A DNA stretch of 64,000 nt. Origin: Sphingomonas gellani (GTDB lineage Bacteria; Pseudomonadota; Alphaproteobacteria; Sphingomonadales; Sphingomonadaceae). Shown here in pieces: positions 1 to 8,189 of the stretch. The translations under genes were made by a program, and so were the position numbers. Numbering within the stretch: position 1 is the first letter of the stretch; each line of letters starts with the position of its first letter. Where the stretch lies: positions 186,001-250,000 of the forward strand of contig NZ_FOCF01000002.1 in assembly GCF_900110035.1 (NCBI RefSeq), in the 5' to 3' direction. The notes under the pieces were generated by a model. It saw nothing but the letters and a program-made list of their open reading frames with translations. It made no database searches and had not been told where the DNA came from.

Positions 1-57
1 GGCGACCGTGCCAAGCATCCGCCACTTGTCTGGCGACGAGCGCAGACGATCCAACAT
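1..57 (-). CDS. Possible 5' end of an unidentified gene, cut by the window edge
   Basis: An open frame starts with ATG at 57 on the minus strand and runs off the left edge after 19 codons (begins MLDRLRSSPDKW). A good ribosome binding site (GAGGTGG) sits five bases before the ATG, which is the main reason to list it. Nothing in so short a piece identifies a family. Confidence 0.3.
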   Translation of the reverse strand, partial: MLDRLRSSPDKWRMLGTVA

Positions 58-136
58 GCTCCACCTCTAGATCGTAAGTGCAGTAATCATGCGTCGGCAG
101 ATGCTCTTCCGCTTCGCCCAGCGTGCGGTCCGCTAA

Positions 137-290
137 GCCTACATCAACGGTCTACCCGGCTTCGTGACCCGCCAGTCTGACGGACTGCTACCACGATTGC
201 CATGCTGATCGAGCAAGGCACAGTGAGAGCGGTCTATGTAATACGCAATCCTGACAAGCTGCGGCACCCGGAAGGCTCGCTTCTCGATTG
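137..290 (+). pseudogene. Degraded 3' end of an ECF41/SigJ-like sigma factor
   Basis: Two pieces in different frames recall the C-terminal SnoaL-like domain of ECF41/SigJ-type sigma factors. From 137 one frame reads YINGLPGFVTRQSDG. From about 202 another frame reads VRAVYVIRNPDKLRHP, close to the usual end of these proteins (a Tyr-Val-x-Arg-Asn-Pro-Asp-Lys-Leu-Arg-His pattern). A TAA codon lies just before the first piece and the two pieces are joined only through a frameshift, so the gene is dead. The family assignment is from motif memory; the N-terminal sigma regions are not visible to the left. Confidence 0.5.
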
Positions 291-800
291 TGGGGCGGCG
301 GGTACAAGGGCCCTGGTGCCCGACAGCGGGTGCGAGGGGGGGGCTCGCCCGGCAACCATCCAATGACTTTCATCGAGGTCAGTGGCCGACCAAGCGAAAG
401 GGTCAAAACACGAACCGAATCACCCTTCCCACAGGCTTTCAAAGCGACGCACGGGCTCCCTTCCGGCACGGGTTTGAAGCCAGAAAAGGGACCGAATTCC
501 ATGTGGGCTACGCAGGGGCCACGGATTGGCGGGTCAGAAAAAACCCTAGCTTTTCTGCGGCCTGTACGAACAAGTTTGAGTCCTGCAAGCGCACCACTTT
601 TCTTCATGCTCCCAATCTTACCTGCGTGCACGGCCGGTGCCGTGCCTTGGGATGTGTTCCGGCGATGTCCGGTGACGATCGCTTGATGGCGCAAGACCTC
701 GTCGGAAGAGCCTCGATAATCCCGCTTGCACTCCACATGACGGTGGACGTCGGCGGGCGGTTGCCAGCATAGGGCGATCGCGGAACAGGATCGTAGAGGA
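291..800. other. Stretch with no recognisable gene
   Basis: Open frames exist on both strands here but none has a convincing start, a ribosome binding site or a recognisable motif. The base composition is less GC-rich than the genes around it. It looks like eroded or intergenic DNA between the sigma-factor remnant and the sugar kinase. No repeat or strong hairpin was noticed. Confidence 0.4.
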
Positions 801-811
801 GCCGGGTGGCC

Positions 812-1822
812 ATGGGTAGGATTGTGGCGTTCGGTGAGGTCATGCTGCGCTTGTCGCCGCCGGGCCGGGAGCTGCTGATGCAGTCGCCGCAGCTGGTGAT
901 GTGGGTGGCGGGGGCGGAGGCGAATGTGGCGACGCAGCTTGCGCGGCTGGGCCATGATGTCGGGTTTGCCAGCCGGGTGCCCGACAACGACCTGGGTCGG
1001 GGCGCGGTGGCCACGTTGCGCGGACATGGCGTGGATGTCGGCCACATCCAGTTGGGCGGCGAGCGGATGGGGTTGTATTTCGTCACCTCCGGCGCGGGTC
1101 TGCGCGCGACGGAGGTCATTTATGACCGGGCGGGATCGGCCTTCGCCGAAGCGCCGGCAGAGGGATGGGATTGGGACGCGATCCTGAAGGGCGTCGATCG
1201 CCTGCATCTGTCGGGGATCACCCCCGCGCTGGGTCCGGTGCCGTCGAACAGCGCGATCGCGGCGGCGGAGGCGGCCGCCGAGCGGGGCATCCCCGTGTCG
1301 TTCGACGGCAATTGGCGGGGCAAGCTGTGGGCGCGCTGGGACGCGGACCCGCGCGCCATCCTGAACCGGATCGTGGCGCGTGCCGACCTGATGTTCGGCA
1401 ACCATCGCGACATCGCGTTGCTGCTCGGCCGGGACGACTTTGCGGGCGAAGGAGAGGATCGTCGCCGAGCCGCGGCGGAGGCGGCGTTCGATGCCTTTCC
1501 CAGGCTGCGCATGATCGCCTCCACCGCGCGCCATGTCGAGCATGTCGAGGTCAACCGCCTGTCCGCGAGGATCGACACGCCGGACGGGTTTGCGCAAACC
1601 GAGGAGGTCGTGTTGGCCGGGATCGTCGATCGGATCGGCGGCGGCGACGCGTTTGCGGCCGGTGTGCTGCATGGGTTGCGCACGGGTCAGGACATTGCCG
1701 GTTCGGCGCGCACGGGGCTGGCCCTCGCGGCGTTGAAGCATTCGTTGCCGGGTGACGCCGCGCTGTTCCGTCAGGCGGATATCGACGCGTTCCTGGACGG
1801 CGGGCTGGATGTGCGACGCTGA
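812..1822 (+). CDS. kdgK: 2-keto-3-deoxygluconate kinase, PfkB family
   Basis: A 336-residue PfkB-family sugar kinase that most resembles KDG kinase, which phosphorylates 2-keto-3-deoxygluconate to KDPG in the cytoplasm, feeding the Entner-Doudoroff pathway. The N-terminus (MGRIVAFGEVMLRLSPPG) and the NWRGKLW segment near residue 167 are typical of KdgK. The C-terminal PfkB signature reads GGGDAF at 276-281, with the expected catalytic Asp at 279. ATG 812 is chosen because it gives the usual family N-terminus; a GTG at 806 is in frame, and the AGAGGAG at 795-801 could serve either. It stands alone, followed by a 320-base gap. Substrate (KDG versus KDGal or another keto-deoxy sugar) is inferred. 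Confidence 0.88.
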   Translation: MGRIVAFGEVMLRLSPPGRELLMQSPQLVMWVAGAEANVATQLARLGHDVGFASRVPDNDLGRGAVATLRGHGVDVGHIQLGGERMGLYFVTSGAGLRATEVIYDRAGSAFAEAPAEGWDWDAILKGVDRLHLSGITPALGPVPSNSAIAAAEAAAERGIPVSFDGNWRGKLWARWDADPRAILNRIVARADLMFGNHRDIALLLGRDDFAGEGEDRRRAAAEAAFDAFPRLRMIASTARHVEHVEVNRLSARIDTPDGFAQTEEVVLAGIVDRIGGGDAFAAGVLHGLRTGQDIAGSARTGLALAALKHSLPGDAALFRQADIDAFLDGGLDVRR

Positions 1823-2143
1823 TCGATTTTGAACGGATGTGACGGGTTTCTCCGGGACGGGGTGAGTGGCTGAGCCGAAAAGGTGGTTGTCAGGTCGGAC
1901 TTGGCAGGCGAGCTGGCTGGGTTAGGGGACACTGTCGATTGAGTACGCTTGAACAGCCGGATCATACAGCCTGCTGACTGTCAGCGAAGGTCGAGAGGTG
2001 AGAGGGCGCAAGCCGGCTCCCTTGAGCGCAGAAATGTCCTGGTTGGCCGCGGAGCGGTGGCACGCCGTCCTGACGGGAAGGGCGCCCGCCGCCTGATGCT
2101 GGGAGTGGCCGTGTCGGCCCGATTGTGCAAGGAGGCGGACACC
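1823..2143. other. Intergenic region upstream of the exporter operon
   Basis: No gene is visible. A weak sigma-70-like pair (TTGAGT at 1939-1944, 17 bases, TCATAC at 1962-1967) could drive the exporter operon; it is only a moderate match. The operon's ribosome binding site AAGGAGG lies at 2129-2135. Confidence 0.35.
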
Positions 2144-3646
2144 ATGATCCGCCCGGCCCCATTCCTGCTTCGCGCGATGCTGCTGACCGGGGCCATGACG
2201 CCGTGGCCTGCCAATGCGCAGTCCATGGCGGCGGACGGTGTCGCGCTGACGTTTCAGGCGGCGGAAGCCCGGCTGGAACATGCCTCGCCCGCACTGGCCG
2301 GCGCCGATCATGCGGTGAACGCGGCGCGTGAGACGCAGGCCGCGCTGGCGACGCTGCGGCGGCCGGTGGTCAGCGCGTCGGCGCAGTACCTGCAATATCA
2401 GAAGACGTTCTCGGTCGATCTGTCGGACGCGAAGGGCGATGCGGTCAATGGCGCGCAGGATCTGCTCGCCGGCCTGCCCGCCACGGTGCCCGCGCCGTTT
2501 CAGGAGATTGCGGCAGAGATCACGGGGCGCTTGTCGCAGGCGCTGCCCGGGCTGTTCGCACTGGTGCCGGACACGCTGTCATACCGGTATCGCGAAACGG
2601 TGTTCCGGCCGACCGTGCAGGCGGCGATGCCGCTGTACACCGGCGGCGCCATCCCGGCGATCGAACGGGGCGCGGCGGCGGGCACGTCGTTGGCGCGGGC
2701 GCAGGCCGATCAAGCGCGGGAGGTGGCGCGGATCAACCTGATCCGGGTGTATTTCGGCCAGTTGGCGGCGCAGTCGCTGGAGGCGTCGGCGCTGCAATCG
2801 CGCGATGCGCTGGCGAAGCTGTACGGCGACGCGGTGAAGCTGGAACAGGCGGGCGTGACGCCGCGCGCCGTGACCTTGCAGGCACAGGTGGCGCGCGACA
2901 CGGCGGAAGGGGCGTATCAGCGCGCGTCGCTGGCGCATGGTTCGGCGCGGGGCGACCTGTCCGAAGTGCTCGACATGACAGGGGTCAGGCCGACGACGCC
3001 GCTGTTCGTCGATTCCCGCCCTCTGGCGCCGGTGGCAAGCTTCCTCGGTCGATCGGGGGAGGGGCCACAGGCGCGGCAGGCGGCGGCGGGCCGCGACCTG
3101 GCGGGGGCGGGCGTCGATCTGGCGCGGTCGCGGTACCGCCCGCAGGCGTTCGCGTTCGGCGAGTACAATCTGAACCGGAACAACGCGTTGCCGACCGAGC
3201 CGGACTGGATCGTGGGCGTCGGTGCGCGCATCACGCTGTTGTCCAATGTTGACCGGGGGCACCTGCTCGCCGCGGCGAAGGAGCGCGAGGCCGCGGCCGC
3301 CGCGACGGAGGCGCAGGCGCGCAAGGCCGCCGATGCGGCGACTGCGCGTGCGTGGGACCTGGTGGAGGGGGCGCGGCGGTCGTTCCTGTTGTTGAACAGC
3401 AGCATCGCGGCGGCGGAGAAGAATTTGCGGGTGCAACAGGTCTCGTTCCGGGAAGGGGAGGCGACGATCACGGCCGTGCTGGCCGCCGAGGCGGCACTGT
3501 CGGCGGCGCGGACGCAGCGGATCGCGACCGCTTATGAATATGACTTGGCGCTGGCGGGATTGCTGGCTGCGTCGAACCGGCTGGAGGCGTTCGGCGATCA
3601 TCTGGCGCGGGCGGACCAGCGGGTCCTGCCGGAACCGGTGCGATGA
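2144..3646 (+). CDS. TolC-family outer-membrane efflux protein
   Basis: A 500-residue outer membrane factor forming the trimeric exit duct of a tripartite exporter. An apparent signal peptide covers about residues 1-26 (positively charged start, hydrophobic core, PANAQS cleavage region). The remainder shows the long Ala/Gln/Glu/Arg-rich amphipathic helices of two OEP repeats, for example around residues 180-300 and 370-460. ATG 2144 has an excellent AAGGAGG site; upstream in-frame codons lack one and would spoil the signal peptide. Its stop overlaps the start of the next gene by four bases, the first link in a chain of overlapping genes. Substrate unknown. Confidence 0.92.
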   Translation: MIRPAPFLLRAMLLTGAMTPWPANAQSMAADGVALTFQAAEARLEHASPALAGADHAVNAARETQAALATLRRPVVSASAQYLQYQKTFSVDLSDAKGDAVNGAQDLLAGLPATVPAPFQEIAAEITGRLSQALPGLFALVPDTLSYRYRETVFRPTVQAAMPLYTGGAIPAIERGAAAGTSLARAQADQAREVARINLIRVYFGQLAAQSLEASALQSRDALAKLYGDAVKLEQAGVTPRAVTLQAQVARDTAEGAYQRASLAHGSARGDLSEVLDMTGVRPTTPLFVDSRPLAPVASFLGRSGEGPQARQAAAGRDLAGAGVDLARSRYRPQAFAFGEYNLNRNNALPTEPDWIVGVGARITLLSNVDRGHLLAAAKEREAAAAATEAQARKAADAATARAWDLVEGARRSFLLLNSSIAAAEKNLRVQQVSFREGEATITAVLAAEAALSAARTQRIATAYEYDLALAGLLAASNRLEAFGDHLARADQRVLPEPVR

Positions 3647-4653
3647 GCGGGGACCATGATCCCGACCGGCCGCCATCGCGGCGTGCGCGGGTGCTGTTGT
3701 GGGTCGGGCTGGCGGTCGTAGCGGTGCTGCTCGCGATCGGGCTGTGGCTGGCGAGCCGGCCGGCGCACATCCCGTTGCAGGGCGAGGTGGAGGCCGACAC
3801 CGCCAACGTCGCCACCAAGGCGCTGGCGCGGGTCGACCGCATGCTGGTGGAGGAGGGCGACCGGGTCCGCGCCGGGCAGGTGCTGGCCGTGCTGTCCAGC
3901 CCGGAACTGGCGAACGCGCAGCGTCAGGCGCAGGCGGTGCTGGACGGCGCGCGCGCGACTCGGGCGCTGACCGATCAGGGCGCGCGGTCGGAGGATGTGA
4001 CCAGCCTGAGGGCGGCATGGTTGGCGGCAAAGGCGCAGGCGACGCTGGCGGCGACGAGCAGCGCGCGGGCCGATCGGCTGTATGCGCAGGGTGTGATCGC
4101 CGCGCAGCGCCGGGACGAGGCAAATGCGTTGCGCGACAGCAGCGGGCGCACGGCCGAGGCGGCGCACGCGCAGTACGCCAAGGCCATCGCAGGGGTACGG
4201 CCGGAGGCGAAAGCGGTAGCAGACGCGCAGGTTCGGGTGGCGGAGGCGGGCGCGGCCACGGCAACGGCACTGAATGGAGAGACGCGGCTGTTGTCGCCGA
4301 TCGCGGGCGAGGTCTCCCGCAGGCTGGTGCAGCCGGGCGAGATCGTCAGTCCGGTTCTGCCCGCGATCCAGATCGTCGACATCGACCATCCGCGGGTCCT
4401 GCTGACGTTGCGGGAGGACAATCTGGCTGGCCTGAGCGAAGGACGCGTGCTGGCGGGGCGCGTACCTGGACTGGACCGTGTCGTGCGGTTCCGGGTGCGT
4501 CATATCGGCGCGCAGGGGGAGTTCGCGACGGTGCGCGCCGATCGGCAGGCGCGCGGATATGACGTGCGCGCATTCGAGGTGACGCTGAGGCCGGTCGAGC
4601 GCGTCAACGGGCTGCGGCCGGGCATGAGCGTGTTGTTCGACTGGCCGCAATGA
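3643..4653 (+). CDS. HlyD/EmrA-type periplasmic adaptor (membrane fusion protein)
   Basis: A 336-residue adaptor linking the inner-membrane permeases to the TolC partner. One transmembrane helix lies at about residues 17-36, followed directly by the first half of a biotinyl-lipoyl domain (GEVEADTANVATK ... VEEGDRVRAGQVLAVLS), a coiled-coil hairpin rich in Ala, Gln and Arg at about 80-200, the second lipoyl half (LLSPIAGEVSRRLVQPGE) and a beta-barrel end. It overlaps its neighbours by four bases on both sides, so translational coupling is likely. Resembles the YhiI/YbhG adaptors that serve ABC-2 exporters. Confidence 0.92.
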   Translation: MSGDHDPDRPPSRRARVLLWVGLAVVAVLLAIGLWLASRPAHIPLQGEVEADTANVATKALARVDRMLVEEGDRVRAGQVLAVLSSPELANAQRQAQAVLDGARATRALTDQGARSEDVTSLRAAWLAAKAQATLAATSSARADRLYAQGVIAAQRRDEANALRDSSGRTAEAAHAQYAKAIAGVRPEAKAVADAQVRVAEAGAATATALNGETRLLSPIAGEVSRRLVQPGEIVSPVLPAIQIVDIDHPRVLLTLREDNLAGLSEGRVLAGRVPGLDRVVRFRVRHIGAQGEFATVRADRQARGYDVRAFEVTLRPVERVNGLRPGMSVLFDWPQ

Positions 4654-5822
4654 CGGCAGACGCGCATGCCAGCGCCGATGCGCCCGAGCCGCAGGGGTTC
4701 GCTGCGGCATTTTCCGCAGAGGTGCGGCGGCTGGTGCGGCGTCGCTTCGACCTGGCGCTGATGACGGTGCTGCCGGCCGTTCTGCTGGCGCTGATGGCGG
4801 GGATGATCTCTCCGGGAACGCTGACGGGATTGAAGGTTGTCGTGGTGGACCGCGACGGCGGCACCACGGCGCGCGCGATCGTGCGAAGCGTGCGGGCGTC
4901 GTCGCGATTGGCCGTGGTCGACGTCACGGGCGACATCGGCGCGGCCCTGTCGGCGGTGCGGCGGGAGCAGGCCGTGGCGGTCCTGGTCGTGCCCCATGGC
5001 GTGGGTGATGGCCGCCCCGGGCGGCAACCGATCGAGATCCTTTACGAAGCGCAGTTCCTGGCACCTGGGACGCTGGCCTCCACCTTCCTCGAGGTCGCGG
5101 TGGGGACGGCCCTGGCCGAGACGAAGGGGGGTGGCGGGCTTCAGGCGCTGACGCTGGTCCGGCGGGCGCTGCCGGGTGTGCATGTGGGGCTGATTGGCAA
5201 TCCGACGCTGAGCCTGGAATGGTATCTGGGGCTGTTGCTGGGGCCGGGCATCCTGCATTTGTCGGTCGCGATCACGGCGATCGGGTCGGCGGGCCTGTTG
5301 ATCCGGGACGGGGCCTTTGCGGCCTTTGCAAGGCGCCAACGCGCCCGCGGCGTCGCGGCGGTGCTGGCGGGGCGGATGGCGCCGCACGTGCTGGCCGGAA
5401 CTGCGTGGGGCACCGGGTGGCTGGTGTGGCTGACGCTGGCGCGCGGGTACCGGCTGGAGGGCAGCGTGTGGGTCGTCGGCGTGGGGCTGGCGCTGTTGTT
5501 CGTCGCCACCGCATCCGTCGGCCTGTTGCTGCTGGCCGTGACGCGCAACGTCGCGACGTCGCTGTCCGGTGCGGTGATTATCACCGGATCGGCGCTGGCC
5601 TATTCGGGCGCATCGCTGCCGATCAACGGCGCGCCGCTGATCGCGAGGCTGTGGAGCGCGGCGCTGCCGCTGACCCATTACCTGCGCCTGCAGATGGACA
5701 CGGTGATCGGCGCGGCGCCAGGGCCGCTGATGCGGGAGACGGCGGTCATGCTGCTGTATCCGTTGATCGCGGGCGGCGGCGCGGTGCTGCTGATCGCGAG
5801 AGCGGGACGCGCGCGGACATGA
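4650..5822 (+). CDS. ABC-2 type permease, first of two
   Basis: A 390-residue inner-membrane protein with the ABC2_membrane_3 layout of YhhJ/YbhR-type exporters: a cytoplasmic N-terminus, a first membrane helix near residues 28-48, a soluble periplasmic domain to about residue 185, then five or six hydrophobic helices to the end. Coupled to the adaptor gene by a four-base overlap and to the second permease by an overlap at 5819-5822. A pair of half-transporters is expected. No Walker motifs are present in it, so it depends on an ATPase that is not encoded here. Confidence 0.9.
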   Translation: MTADAHASADAPEPQGFAAAFSAEVRRLVRRRFDLALMTVLPAVLLALMAGMISPGTLTGLKVVVVDRDGGTTARAIVRSVRASSRLAVVDVTGDIGAALSAVRREQAVAVLVVPHGVGDGRPGRQPIEILYEAQFLAPGTLASTFLEVAVGTALAETKGGGGLQALTLVRRALPGVHVGLIGNPTLSLEWYLGLLLGPGILHLSVAITAIGSAGLLIRDGAFAAFARRQRARGVAAVLAGRMAPHVLAGTAWGTGWLVWLTLARGYRLEGSVWVVGVGLALLFVATASVGLLLLAVTRNVATSLSGAVIITGSALAYSGASLPINGAPLIARLWSAALPLTHYLRLQMDTVIGAAPGPLMRETAVMLLYPLIAGGGAVLLIARAGRART

Positions 5823-6928
5823 GGGACGCGTTCGAGCGCACGTTGCTGGAAATCCTGTCGGTGCGCGAACTGCTGTCGCTGGCAGTGGTGTCGGTCCTGT
5901 TCTACGCCTTCTACTATCCCGCGCCCTATTCGCAGCAACAGGTCGTCGCGCTGCCGCTGGTGGTCGTGGACGGCGACAACAGCGTCCTGTCGCGCGGCGT
6001 CGTGCGGGGCCTGTCGGGCACGCAGGCGGTGCGGATCGTCGCGCGAGCGCATGATCTGCCCGAGGCGCGGGAGTTGCTGCGCGAGCGGCGGGCGGAGGGG
6101 ATCGTGCTGATCTCGAGGGGGCTGTCGGCGGCGGTTCTTTCCGGTCGGCCGGGAGCAGGCGTGGCGGTGATCCTGAACGGCAGCTATTTCGTGCGCGCCG
6201 AGGGCATCGCGCGGGCGCTGGGCGAGGTGGTCGCCGCCGAGGCGGAACAGGTGGGCAGGGCGCTGGGTCTCGCGCCCGACAGGGTGGTGCTGCCGATCCG
6301 GACGGAGGCGTTGTTCAATCCGACCGGCGGGTATCGCGATTACGTCTTTCCCGCGATCGCCAACATCATCCTGCAACAAACGCTGTTGTTCACGGCGGCG
6401 CGGCTGATCGCGGAGCGGCGCAGGCGTGGCGCGTGGCGGCGCGGGATGCGGGAGGCGATCGGTACCTGGCTGGCCTGCGTGGTCCTGGGAGTGGCGGGGC
6501 AGGCGTTCTTCTTCGGATTCGCTTACTGGGTGCAGGACGTGCCGCGGGGCGGCAACATAAGTGGGCTGTTGCTGGCGATGCCGTTGTTCTCCGCGGCGGT
6601 AGCGGCGTTGGGCCTGTCGATCGGCAGCTGGTTCCGCGACGGCGACGACGCGCTGAAGCTGTTGATGCCGACATCGGTGCCGCTGGTGTTCCTGGCCGGA
6701 TTTGCGTGGCCGCTGGACCAGATGCCGGGATGGGTTTCGGCGATCGCGTGGCTGTCACCCGCGACGGCGGCGATGCACCTGCTGGTGCGGTTCAACCAGA
6801 TGGGTGCGACGGTGGATGAGGCGGCGGGTCCGCTGATCGTGATGATGGCGCTCGTTTTCGCCTATGGCGCGACATGGTTGTGGCGATGTGAGGTAGGGAT
6901 GGGCCTAAATCGCCAGCGAAGCGCCTAG
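5819..6928 (+). CDS. ABC-2 type permease, second of two
   Basis: A 369-residue partner of the preceding permease with the same plan: a first helix near residues 18-36 (LLSLAVVSVLFYAFYYP), a periplasmic domain, then helices from about residue 170 on. The conserved late segment VPLVFLAGFAWPLDQMP and the following helix are typical of this family. ATG 5819 is used because it overlaps the previous stop and gives the usual N-terminus. It is the last gene of the operon. An ATP-binding gene would normally sit beside it; none does. Confidence 0.9.
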   Translation: MRDAFERTLLEILSVRELLSLAVVSVLFYAFYYPAPYSQQQVVALPLVVVDGDNSVLSRGVVRGLSGTQAVRIVARAHDLPEARELLRERRAEGIVLISRGLSAAVLSGRPGAGVAVILNGSYFVRAEGIARALGEVVAAEAEQVGRALGLAPDRVVLPIRTEALFNPTGGYRDYVFPAIANIILQQTLLFTAARLIAERRRRGAWRRGMREAIGTWLACVVLGVAGQAFFFGFAYWVQDVPRGGNISGLLLAMPLFSAAVAALGLSIGSWFRDGDDALKLLMPTSVPLVFLAGFAWPLDQMPGWVSAIAWLSPATAAMHLLVRFNQMGATVDEAAGPLIVMMALVFAYGATWLWRCEVGMGLNRQRSA

Positions 6929-6989
6929 GCGCGTGGGCTAGTCGGATGATCTAGCCGCCGGCTTCATGTGTCACAAAGGAGTGCCGCTT

Positions 6990-7243
6990 ATGAAGACGGT
7001 ATCCACGGCCTTGGCCGGCCTGTCGCTGATCGCCGCACCCACCATCGCGCAGGCAGCACCGCTCGCCACCCGGCGTCCAGCCTGTCGGTCGCCAAGAGCG
7101 TCCGCGCCAGCGGCCCGGCCGCCAAGGGCGACAAGCTGGCCGGCGGCGGCGGCGTGCTGGCAGCGATCATCCTCGCGGGTTTTGCGGCGATCGGCGTCTT
7201 TGTTATCGTCAACGACAATGACGACGGTTCCGACAGCAACTGA
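6990..7243 (+). pseudogene. Small sphingomonad signal-peptide/one-helix protein, broken by a frameshift
   Basis: ATG 6990 has a strong AAAGGAG site at 6975-6981 and opens a signal peptide (MKTVSTALAGLSLIAAPTI, then AQAAP). At about 7068-7075 the meaningful reading shifts frame and continues as SLSVAKSVRASGPAAKGDKL, a Gly/Ala/Ile-rich membrane segment and an acidic tail NDNDDGSDSN ending at 7243. I recognise this order (signal peptide, SLSVAKSVRAS block, hydrophobic segment, Asp-rich tail) as a small protein family frequent in sphingomonads. As printed the gene would make an unrelated tail, so it is either a true frameshift or a one-base sequence error. Function unknown. Confidence 0.65.
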
Positions 7244-7252
7244 TCGGATTAC

Positions 7253-7286
7253 AGCTGGCGCCGTGGTTTACGCCACGGTGTCAGCT
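7253..7286. repeat. Imperfect inverted repeat behind the small protein gene
   Basis: A 14-base stem with two G:U pairs and a six-base loop (arms 7253-7266 and 7273-7286). It is just behind the stop of the small protein gene but no run of T follows on the plus strand, so it may slow or end transcription only with help, or protect the mRNA end. It lies directly before a strong promoter. Confidence 0.4.
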
Positions 7287-7307
7287 AACCAGATCGGCTA
7301 ATTCCTC

Positions 7308-7336
7308 TTGACAGCGTCACGCTCCTTAGGTACATA
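7308..7336 (+). promoter_or_regulatory. Strong sigma-70-type promoter
   Basis: TTGACA at 7308-7313, a 17-base spacer, and TACATA at 7331-7336: a consensus -35 and near-consensus -10, the best-looking promoter in the window. The start of transcription would be near 7343. It fires into a short segment that ends in a hairpin and T run at 7362-7406. Confidence 0.75.
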
Positions 7337-7342
7337 ACAGGA

Positions 7343-7406
7343 ACGCTGAAGAATTGTGATTCGGGCCGGACGGCTGGGGGCTTCCCCGATCGTCCCGGCC
7401 CGTTTT
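7343..7406 (+). ncRNA. Candidate short RNA or attenuator leader of about 64 nt
   Basis: The strong promoter at 7308-7336 would start an RNA near 7343 that runs only some 60 bases before an intrinsic-terminator-like hairpin followed by TTTT. This is the architecture of a small RNA, or of a leader that ends most transcription before the GTA gene at 7428. No known riboswitch or sRNA family was recognised. Weak coding starts (GTG 7356) lie inside it, so an untranslated role is inferred rather than shown. Confidence 0.45.
7362..7406 (+). terminator. Intrinsic terminator or attenuator hairpin before the GTA genes
   Basis: Outer arms at 7362-7372 and 7391-7402 pair over 11 bases with one bulged C. 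An inner GGGG-CTT-CCCC hairpin (7377-7387) stacks on it, and TTTT follows at 7403-7406. Very GC-rich stem plus T run fits a rho-independent terminator. Confidence 0.7.
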
Positions 7407-7427
7407 GCGTCGTGGCCGGGGGGCGAG

Positions 7428-8189
7428 ATGAGCGAGGGCGGGGCCGTGAGTGGGCAAGAGCCCGCCGCAATGGCAGGCCTCAGCGATAAGGACGGTTCAG
7501 GTTCTGGAACGCCGCGTGCCGCCGCTCAGGCGCCGCGCAAGAAAGCCGCAAGCACGTCGAGCGCTAAGGCGACTGGCCGCAAGGGTGCGGCGGCCAAGCG
7601 GTCGACGCGTGTTGCGAGCCTTACCGCAAAGGGCAGCAACCGGGTCGGGGGGCATAAAGAGGAGGTCGCGACGATCGGGCGGGGCGCAGCCAAGCGCCCT
7701 CCGCGCGAAAAGGCGGCGGCTACGGTAGACGTTAGCCCGACCGCCTCTCCCGATAAGGACGACGACGGTATGGACGGTGGAGCCAAGAACCGGCGGGCGT
7801 GGACGAAGGGGCAGATGTCCCGTTTCTTCGACCATCTGGGGCAGACGGCCAATGTCGCGGCGTCGGCGCGGGAAGCGGGCCTGCCGCATGCCAGCATCTA
7901 TCGACGGCGCACCGCGGACCCGGTGTTCCGGGACCGGTGGGAGGAGGCGTTGGATGCCGGTGTCGCCCGGCTGGAGATGCTGGCGCTGGAACAGGCGCTG
8001 ACGACGGCCGAGGGCAAGACCGGCGTCGTCGACCTGAAGGCGGCGCACGCGATCATCGCTGGGCACGATGCGCGCCAGAAGCGGATGGGCCGTGGCGGTG
8101 CGATCCCGTGCATGTCGATCGACGCGGTGGAGGCGTTGCTGCTGAAACGGATCGGCGCGATCGAGAAGCGGCTGGCGAAGGAGGCATGA
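7428..8189 (+). CDS. GTA/phage small-terminase-like protein with a Lys/Ala-rich N-terminal extension
   Basis: A 253-residue protein. The C-terminal half (from about residue 120: WTKGQMSRFFDHLGQTANVAASAREAG in parts, then an HTH-like ASIYRRRTADPVFRDRW) resembles the small terminase-like gene that precedes the large terminase in GTA clusters of sphingomonads. The N-terminal 110 residues are low-complexity and basic (KKAAS, KATGRKGAAAKRS), like histone-H1-type DNA-binding tails, which is unusual for the family. ATG 7428 has a purine-rich GGGGGGCGAG in front; GTG 7356 is in frame but inside the terminator structure. It overlaps the terminase fragment (ATGA). Confidence 0.7.
   Translation: MSEGGAVSGQEPAAMAGLSDKDGSGSGTPRAAAQAPRKKAASTSSAKATGRKGAAAKRSTRVASLTAKGSNRVGGHKEEVATIGRGAAKRPPREKAAATVDVSPTASPDKDDDGMDGGAKNRRAWTKGQMSRFFDHLGQTANVAASAREAGLPHASIYRRRTADPVFRDRWEEALDAGVARLEMLALEQALTTAEGKTGVVDLKAAHAIIAGHDARQKRMGRGGAIPCMSIDAVEALLLKRIGAIEKRLAKEA

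Noticed and set aside
188..1741. A long minus-strand open frame across the sugar kinase
   Set aside because: It is opposite an evident PfkB gene; its Arg/His/Pro-rich translation is typical of antisense frames.
2579..4270. A long minus-strand open frame across the TolC and adaptor genes
   Set aside because: Pro/Arg-rich shadow of two well-supported overlapping genes.
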